This document shows positions 59,208-64,000 of a stretch of DNA of 64,000 nucleotides, piece after piece. Made by a program: the position numbers and the translations under genes. Below the pieces are notes generated by a model. The model ran no database searches. It was not told the origin of the DNA and was given only the letters and a program-made list of their open reading frames with translations. The stretch lies in NCBI RefSeq assembly GCF_014698445.1, contig NZ_JACJSZ010000007.1, positions 56,283 through 120,282 on the forward strand, read 5' to 3'. This stretch comes from Microcystis elabens FACHB-917. Lineage in GTDB: Bacteria; Cyanobacteriota; Cyanobacteriia; PCC-6307; Cyanobiaceae. Every line of letters begins with the position of its first letter. Within the stretch, counting starts at the first letter, position 1.

Positions 59208-59708
59208 TCAGGTTGGCGGAGCAGCCGGCGGCAGCAACCGCTCAATCGCGTCGGGGGCCACGCCCACCTGCTGAGCGATCAGCAGCACCAGTTGCTCCAA
59301 ACGAACGAGGCGCTGCTCCAGGGCCTGGAGCTCAGCGGTGCCAGCCTTCCCCGTGGTCCCCGTGGCCTTCCCACCTGAAGAGACTTTGGTTTTGGGAGGG
59401 GGCAGCAGGGACAGAGGCGGCGGGCCGTTGGGATCCGCCAGCAGCAGGCCCACCATCACGTCCTTCCGGGCGCGCTTGGCCACCTTGATCCCCCTTTGTG
59501 CGCAGAGCTCCTGCAGGACATCGCCTTTCAGGGCCAGCAGCTGAGCTTCCGTGGCGGGCGCGCCGCCCTCGGGCTGGATCAGGGCGCGGGGTTCCTCGAC
59601 GGCGGTGGCGCCATCGCCCAGCTCTTCCGCCAGGCCGCGATAGAGCCGGGCATCGGCCTGGGCCAGCTCACGCAGGGCGGAGCGCATGGTGTCGGCGATC
59701 TCACCCAT
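59208..59708 (-). CDS. SAP/HeH-like protein with carboxy coiled coil
   Basis: A 166-residue protein. Residues about 58-92 (LALKGDVLQELCAQRGIKVA, then KRARKDVMVGLLLA) resemble a SAP or HeH helix-extension-helix, a module that binds DNA or other nucleic acids. A Pro/Lys/Gly-rich linker (95-123) joins it to a heptad segment (LQALEQRLVRLEQLVLLIAQQ) for oligomerisation. Start ATG 59708 overlaps the stop of the upstream coiled-coil gene by 8 bases, so they are likely translated and may bind together. The SAP call is from pattern only. Confidence 0.55.
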   Translation of the reverse strand: MGEIADTMRSALRELAQADARLYRGLAEELGDGATAVEEPRALIQPEGGAPATEAQLLALKGDVLQELCAQRGIKVAKRARKDVMVGLLLADPNGPPPLSLLPPPKTKVSSGGKATGTTGKAGTAELQALEQRLVRLEQLVLLIAQQVGVAPDAIERLLPPAAPPT

Positions 59709-60399
59709 GGTCGTTAGCTCCCTTGGCTTGATCCTGGGGCTGCGGTTGCTGTGGTGGCTGCAGCTGAGCGTCTGTGGGCTCGGCCGGCTGCTGGGGCTGG
59801 CTCCCGTTCGTGCTGATGTCGATGAGACCCGGCACACCGTCCCCGGGCGGTGGGGTTGTCGCGGTTGCGGGTCCGTGGCCGTTGCCGCCTGGTGACAGTG
59901 GTGGCGTGCCCAGCAGATCTTTCGATTTATCGATCAGCTGCTGCTGCTTCTGTTTGAGATCGCCGAGGCGGTCCTTGGTGCGGCCCCAGCGATTGATGAA
60001 ATGAATCACGGCCCGCATCAGATCGCCGAGATAGCCGCCGCCTTGAAAGGTATGACGCCCTTTCTTGTACCTGCTGAAGCCATTCACCAGATCATCGCCG
60101 GCATCTTCGATGTCACCGGCGATGGCCGTCACGATCTCAAGCAGCTCGTAGAGTTCCTTGCGTTGGGGCAGGTCACGGCTGGCCAGGGCCGTGATCCGTT
60201 CCTTGAGGAGGGCGGTTTCATCCTTGGCCTTGTTGGCCAGGCGCCGATGCTGAGCGCGGCTGCGCATCAGGCTGGAGTAGCAATTCCTCAGCTCCAGGTA
60301 GGTGCTGTTGAGCACCTCACGTTCCAGTGGTTCCGGATCTGGTGGGAAATCAGAGGTTGGGGGCAGGAAGACCATGCCAGGCAGCACATCGACTTCCAT
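59701..60399 (-). CDS. helical protein with PQ-rich tail
   Basis: A 232-residue protein. Residues about 25-70 (YLELRNCYSSLMRSRAQHRR) and 140-165 (RTKDRLGDLKQKQQQLIDKS) are long charged helices likely to form coiled coils; between them is a conserved-looking patch GFSRYKKGRHTFQGGGYLGD. From 168 on it is a low-complexity Pro/Gln/Thr-rich tail (QPQQPAEPTDAQLQPPQQPQ). No family recognised. It heads a two- or three-gene minus-strand operon behind a 281-base intergenic region shared with the plus-strand genes. Confidence 0.6.
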   Translation of the reverse strand: MEVDVLPGMVFLPPTSDFPPDPEPLEREVLNSTYLELRNCYSSLMRSRAQHRRLANKAKDETALLKERITALASRDLPQRKELYELLEIVTAIAGDIEDAGDDLVNGFSRYKKGRHTFQGGGYLGDLMRAVIHFINRWGRTKDRLGDLKQKQQQLIDKSKDLLGTPPLSPGGNGHGPATATTPPPGDGVPGLIDISTNGSQPQQPAEPTDAQLQPPQQPQPQDQAKGANDHG

Positions 60400-60427
60400 C
60401 TTCCGAACGCAGTTGCAAGGTGCGGCG

Positions 60428-60462
60428 ATTCACCGGAGGCTGGATCTATGCGTATGGTGAAT
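60428..60462. promoter_or_regulatory. inverted repeat in the divergent promoter region
   Basis: ATTCACC (60428-60434) and GGTGAAT (60456-60462) form a 7-bp inverted repeat with 21 bases between, 29 bases upstream of the minus-strand start. It could be an operator for a dimeric regulator. The rest of 60463-60679 shows no clear gene or promoter. Confidence 0.35.
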
Positions 60463-60679
60463 AGTTCTGGCATCGCCCCGCGTGGCGACTGAGGCGAGAG
60501 GGGTGCAGCAGGAGCCGCAGATCCGCAGCAATCTTCATAATCTCACTGGAATCGCCCGAACAAAGCGGAATCAGTCCGCCCAAGGCCGACTGCAGCCGCT
60601 GCTCTTTCGCAGGAGAACTGATCCAGAACGGGGCCAAGGGGCTGAGGCTGTGCTCACTGACGCCTGATCCCTTCTCGCC

Positions 60680-60895
60680 ATGCCCCAAATCGACCTGCTC
60701 CTCGCGGCTGAGCTGCTGGTGGTGCTTCCCATCGTTGCCACCATGAACCGACCCTCTCCGCGGTCTGGGGCGCCAGATCCGCCAATGCAGGAGCCAGAGC
60801 CGCCCGTGCATTGGTCTGCGGAGACCGACCTGCATGCTCAACGCATCCTGCGGCTGGAGAGCCGCCGGACCGCAGGCCCGGCTCCTCTGCGCTGA
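60680..60895 (+). CDS. possible small protein, 71 residues
   Basis: Open frame from ATG 60680: MPQIDLLLAAELLVVLPIVA is hydrophobic, then Pro/Arg/Glu-rich to the end. It has no good ribosome site. It could be a genuine small membrane peptide or chance in a GC-rich gap. Nothing else supports it. Confidence 0.25.
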   Translation: MPQIDLLLAAELLVVLPIVATMNRPSPRSGAPDPPMQEPEPPVHWSAETDLHAQRILRLESRRTAGPAPLR

Positions 60896-60960
60896 GGTCT
60901 GCAGCGATGACGCTCCTTAGGATCGGTTGGCGATCTGGTGCTGGTCAGGAGGGTTTCGGG

Positions 60961-61656
60961 ATGCTCGGCGGTGCAGACCAGAAAGCGCTCTTTGATTACT
61001 GGCACGACCGGGTGCGGTTGACCAACCTCAACCGCCTGGGGGCTCGCGAGCATGTCACCACCCAGGAGCTACGGCATGAGTGCACCAACTACGACGAACT
61101 GCGGCGGCTGAAAGCTGTTCAGGAACTCGATGAACTGGAGCGCTGCCGCGTCATCGCGATCATCAAATACGAGTGCACCGCCAAGGTGCTGCAGCGCCGC
61201 ACAGGGCTGTTGCGTGACTACGCCCGCCAATGTGAAGAACAGGCTCTCGATCACCGCCAGAAGGAGAGAGGGTTGCATGCCCTAATCAGCAAGCTCAAAG
61301 ACATTGTCAAAGGGAGGGATGTCAAGATCCTGCGACTGGAGTCGCGGATCGAATCCCTACAAGCAGAGAACGAGGCTCTGCGAACGGAGCAGCAGCAATC
61401 CAAGGCTGAAAGCCAGTTGCGCAAGGAGCTTGATGCGCTGCAGCGCGCTTTCGAAGCGGAGGTGGAGCGCCGCAAGCAACTGGCCAAGAACAACCAGAGC
61501 CTCGGTGGCCGCGTCGCCCACACCAACCGCTACCGGCGTGAGCGCGATGAGCTGAGCGAAGCCCTCAGGATCGAACGGCAGACCAGCCAGGCCCTGCGGC
61601 GGGAGCTGGAGCAGCTGCGCGGCGGTGAGCAGCTGGGGCTGGACCTCGCAGAGTGA
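60961..61656 (+). CDS. coiled-coil protein
   Basis: A 231-residue protein. ATG 60961 was chosen over ATG 60907 because AGGAGGG (60947-60953) sits 7 bases upstream. Residues about 1-90 are helical with two cysteines (RHECTNYDELRRL, IIKYECTAKVLQRR), then a continuous coiled coil from about 93 to 222 rich in Glu, Gln, Arg and Leu (LRLESRIESLQAENEALR). No enzymatic motif. It overlaps the next gene by 4 bases (GTGA). Not a recognised family; KfrA-type or structural proteins look similar at this level. Confidence 0.65.
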   Translation: MLGGADQKALFDYWHDRVRLTNLNRLGAREHVTTQELRHECTNYDELRRLKAVQELDELERCRVIAIIKYECTAKVLQRRTGLLRDYARQCEEQALDHRQKERGLHALISKLKDIVKGRDVKILRLESRIESLQAENEALRTEQQQSKAESQLRKELDALQRAFEAEVERRKQLAKNNQSLGGRVAHTNRYRRERDELSEALRIERQTSQALRRELEQLRGGEQLGLDLAE

Positions 61657-62174
61657 GCACGATGCCCCGCAAGTCTTCCCCTGCAGTGAAAGGAGCCAAG
61701 CCAGTCGCCAAAGCCAGGGCAGCGGCCAAGGCAACCGCCAAGGCGCCGGCTGGTGACAGGTCTGCGCGGCAGCAGGAACCCTCGCTGGCCGACCTCAAGG
61801 GCCAGGTCTTGGCCCTGGCAAAGGTCTCCAGCACCAAGGAGCTCAAGCAAGCCAACGTGGATCTGCGACATCTCGATTTCCGCCTCAAGGCCAGCTGGCG
61901 CTCCGCTCTGGAAGTACTGCAGCAGGCGGAGGTCGCCATGGCCGAGTGGGACCGGAACCCACCGGAGGAATACAAAGAGCTGTTCGCCGAGATTGATCAG
62001 GCGGCAGCGGCCTACAGCGCCTCGATTGAGCAAGGCCTCAAGCTGAGCAGCCAGCTGCGCGACGCCGCAGACGACCTGGAGGCTGTCGCCGGTGAGCTGC
62101 AGCAGGAGGCCGAGGAGCTCAAAACCATCGAGCAGGCCTCCTGCAAGCAGCGTCGGGTCCGCTCGCTCAACTGA
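61653..62174 (+). CDS. Lys/Ala-rich coiled-coil protein
   Basis: A 173-residue protein from GTG 61653 (or ATG 61662). The first 35 residues are Lys/Ala/Pro-rich like a histone H1 tail (AVKGAKPVAKARAAAKATAK), a possible nucleic-acid-binding extension. The rest is helical: SLADLKGQVLALAKV, NVDLRHLDFRLKASWRSALE, and a coiled coil to the end. Its start overlaps the upstream coiled-coil gene, so the two likely make a complex. No family recognised. Confidence 0.6.
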   Translation: MSTMPRKSSPAVKGAKPVAKARAAAKATAKAPAGDRSARQQEPSLADLKGQVLALAKVSSTKELKQANVDLRHLDFRLKASWRSALEVLQQAEVAMAEWDRNPPEEYKELFAEIDQAAAAYSASIEQGLKLSSQLRDAADDLEAVAGELQQEAEELKTIEQASCKQRRVRSLN

Positions 62175-62197
62175 GACCGCGACCAGCTGAAGCCCCT

Positions 62198-63997
62198 TCA
62201 GCCGGGCTGATACACCGCCAGGGCCGTCTCCAGCTTCTGACGGTGCTCGTCCCTCAGAGCCTGGGGGCTGTCGATGCGGATGCCGGCCCCGAAGCCGAAC
62301 AACCAGTTGCGCAGGTCGATGTCGCGCTCCACGGTCCAGGGGGGCAGATCGAGCTCCACCGGATAGGGGTGGCTGTCGGAGGGGCTGCCGGGCTCCAGCA
62401 CGTGCGGGGCGTTGGGGTGGTGCCACCAGTGCTCGCCGGCCAGGGGCTTGGAGAAGCGGGTGTGTTCGATCGGGTACCGCTGCAGGCCTTCGCGGATGAA
62501 GGCAAAGCACCAGCCCTGGCAGCAGAAGCGCAGCGTCACCAGCTGCTTGGCGCGGATCCGGGCATTGGGGCTGGCCAGTCGCAGCTGGCTCTTGAGGTCG
62601 CTGCCGAAGTAGATGCCGCCGCTGTGGTGCAGCAGCAGCTCCAGGCGCCGCAGGGCCTGGCTGTGGGCTTCGTCTGAGCGCCGGTTGCCCCGTTCGCTGC
62701 GGCGCAGGGCCAGACGGTCGATGCGTTCGCTGCGGATCAGGCCCACGCTGGTGCCGATGGCGTCCTCCTCGTAGACGAGATACCAGCCGATGTTGTGGAA
62801 CAGCAGCTGCAGCGGCCACAAGCGAAACGAGCCGTTGGGGCTGTCCGCAAAGGAGCCCACCGAGACATAGCGCTCCAGCTCGATCCGCCGCCGTTCCACG
62901 ATCGCCGTCTCCAGGGCCTCGGCCTGCCGCTCGGCCGCCAGGGAATCGGGCCGCACCAGGGCGGTGCTCACAATCGAGCGGTTGGCGAAGGCCCGCACCG
63001 GGGTGGCGCCGTCCACGGCGATGCCTCCCCAGGCGAGGCGCTGCTCCAGCTCCCGCAGCAGATCCTGGGAGGTGGGATCGGCCAGCCGGCCGGCGGCCTG
63101 GCTCACCACCCCATGGATCTCCCGCAACCGGTGGGCCGAGAGCAGGGCGGTGCCGATGGCGTAGCCATGGCGAACGTTGTCGTTGCGATGGCGGAAGCCG
63201 TAGGGGGTGAGCAGCTTCTCGAGGTCTTTGCGCAGGGTGGCCGCCTCGCCGCTCAGGTAGGCGCCGGGGATGGTTTCCGTCTGGGCGATCAGGTGCTCGG
63301 GCAGAGGGGTGCCGGCTTCCCGATCAAAGGGTTGCTGCAGCAGGTGGCGCAGCAGGGTGAACACCCGCTGGAACACCGGCGTATCACCCAGGGGTGGGTA
63401 GCCACCGTGCACCCCACCAGGCCCCGGATCCCCTGACTGCAGGGGTACTGGCGGTGGCGGCTGGATCGGTGCGAGCGAGGGCTCGCTCTGGCAGAAGCCG
63501 TTGGCGGCCAGCCAGGCCAGATCGGAGCGGATGGCAGCAGCGTCGCCGTAGCACTCGCCGTGCAGCCGGCGCAGGTAGGCGGCGGCCTGGTCGGCAAGAT
63601 CGCCTTCTGGAAGGGGCGAGACGATCGCCTCCAGCTCGGCGCGGCTGGCGGGGTCGGCGGTGGAGAGTTCCGGGTAGGTGCTCAGCAGACGCAGCAGGTA
63701 GAGGAGCCGCTCGAGATCCAGCAGCCGGGAGTAGCCATGCAGGGCAAAGTGCTTCTCGCGGTTGCGGGCCGAGCGGATGCGGTGATCCAGCCGGGCCAGC
63801 TCGTCGCGCAGCAGCGGCTGAAGTTCCCGCTGGTGGGTGGGCACCACCGCCACCACCGCCGCGAATCCCTCAGCGCGCGAGGGGCCGAACACTGGGTCGG
63901 CCAGGGCGGCGGCCATCTCGCGGATCACCGGCTCGGGCACCAGGCGTTTGCGGGTCTGGTTCCACTGCAGACAGGTGGACAGGGGCGTGTAGAGCAA
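62198..63997 (-). CDS. large WYL-domain transcriptional regulator, possibly 5' truncated
   Basis: A protein of at least 599 residues. The carboxy part has the WYL signature: GWYLVYEEDAIGTSVGLIRS, then RIDRLALRRSERG, and the beta-rich HHSGGIYFGSDLKSQLRL. A carboxy extension PWTVERDIDLRNWLFGFGAG follows. WYL domains sense nucleic-acid ligands and control defence or DNA-damage systems such as BrxR and CapW. The amino third looks helical and could hold a winged-helix DNA-binding domain, seen only weakly. The start TTG 63997 is uncertain because the frame is open to the right edge. It is convergent with the coiled-coil genes, 23 bases apart. Confidence 0.8.
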   Translation of the reverse strand: MLYTPLSTCLQWNQTRKRLVPEPVIREMAAALADPVFGPSRAEGFAAVVAVVPTHQRELQPLLRDELARLDHRIRSARNREKHFALHGYSRLLDLERLLYLLRLLSTYPELSTADPASRAELEAIVSPLPEGDLADQAAAYLRRLHGECYGDAAAIRSDLAWLAANGFCQSEPSLAPIQPPPPVPLQSGDPGPGGVHGGYPPLGDTPVFQRVFTLLRHLLQQPFDREAGTPLPEHLIAQTETIPGAYLSGEAATLRKDLEKLLTPYGFRHRNDNVRHGYAIGTALLSAHRLREIHGVVSQAAGRLADPTSQDLLRELEQRLAWGGIAVDGATPVRAFANRSIVSTALVRPDSLAAERQAEALETAIVERRRIELERYVSVGSFADSPNGSFRLWPLQLLFHNIGWYLVYEEDAIGTSVGLIRSERIDRLALRRSERGNRRSDEAHSQALRRLELLLHHSGGIYFGSDLKSQLRLASPNARIRAKQLVTLRFCCQGWCFAFIREGLQRYPIEHTRFSKPLAGEHWWHHPNAPHVLEPGSPSDSHPYPVELDLPPWTVERDIDLRNWLFGFGAGIRIDSPQALRDEHRQKLETALAVYQPG

Positions 63998-64000
63998 CCA

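Noticed and set aside
60446..60841. 131-residue minus-strand frame in the divergent promoter gap
   Set aside because: It overlaps the only promoter space for the minus-strand operon, has no ribosome site and shows no family pattern.
50986..64000. Attachment-site repeat of the tRNA-Pro 3' end
   Set aside because: No copy longer than about 8 bases (TCGCCCCG at about 60,473) was found, which is expected by chance.

Overview
The window reads as chromosome of a high-GC picocyanobacterium of the Cyanobium/Synechococcus type. The evidence is a principal sigma factor of cyanobacterial form, cytochrome c6, Ycf51, DUF1824, DUF3153, DUF1651 and DUF2721 proteins, a cyanobacterial TamB-like giant, GC-rich codon use, very tight packing, and several copies of the cyanobacterial palindrome GCGATCGC. 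No rRNA operon, insertion sequence, integrase or CRISPR array was seen.

Bases 1-50,826 look like ordinary core chromosome: argB (5' truncated by the window edge), a DUF3153 lipoprotein, priA, rpoD behind a good promoter with a leader of about 420 bases, a glycosyltransferase/PAP2 cell-envelope cluster, hemC and a ClC channel, an L,D-transpeptidase, pyrophosphatase, carboxypeptidase Taq, OsmC, a carotenoid/FAD oxidoreductase divergent from a desaturase, YjbQ and PCD, a large secreted protein with a PEP-CTERM-like tail, a frameshifted Coq4-like gene, Uma2, Nudix, clpB, petJ, a hemE/SDR pair, a three-gene AaeX/A/B-like efflux operon divergent from a TolC gene, glgB, a DUF3887 protein, a CocE-type hydrolase, Ycf51, TamB, a ROK kinase, proA, folB and an amino-acid permease.

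A tRNA-Pro(UGG) gene at 50,912-50,985 marks the change to a more accessory segment. It contains a SLOG/DUF2493 protein, a Gp157-family protein and a Rad52-type annealase behind a promoter overlapped by a LexA-box-like sequence. Next come a cysteine-rich protein, DUF1651, a double cupin, DUF924, a thiamine-binding-type MTH1187 protein, a HicB-like small protein and DUF4236. A gene-free 676-base interval follows, with several stable hairpins and a strong terminator, best read as an unannotated structured RNA. After it lie a GNAT/PPC-domain pair and a divergent cluster of coiled-coil and SAP-like proteins next to a large WYL-domain regulator that runs to the right edge.

The most interesting regions are the structured-RNA candidate (about 57,540-58,041), the probably SOS-controlled SLOG-Gp157-Rad52 module (51,899-54,273), and the uncharacterised SAP/coiled-coil/WYL neighbourhood (58,985-64,000). 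All family assignments come from reading motifs; no database search was run.
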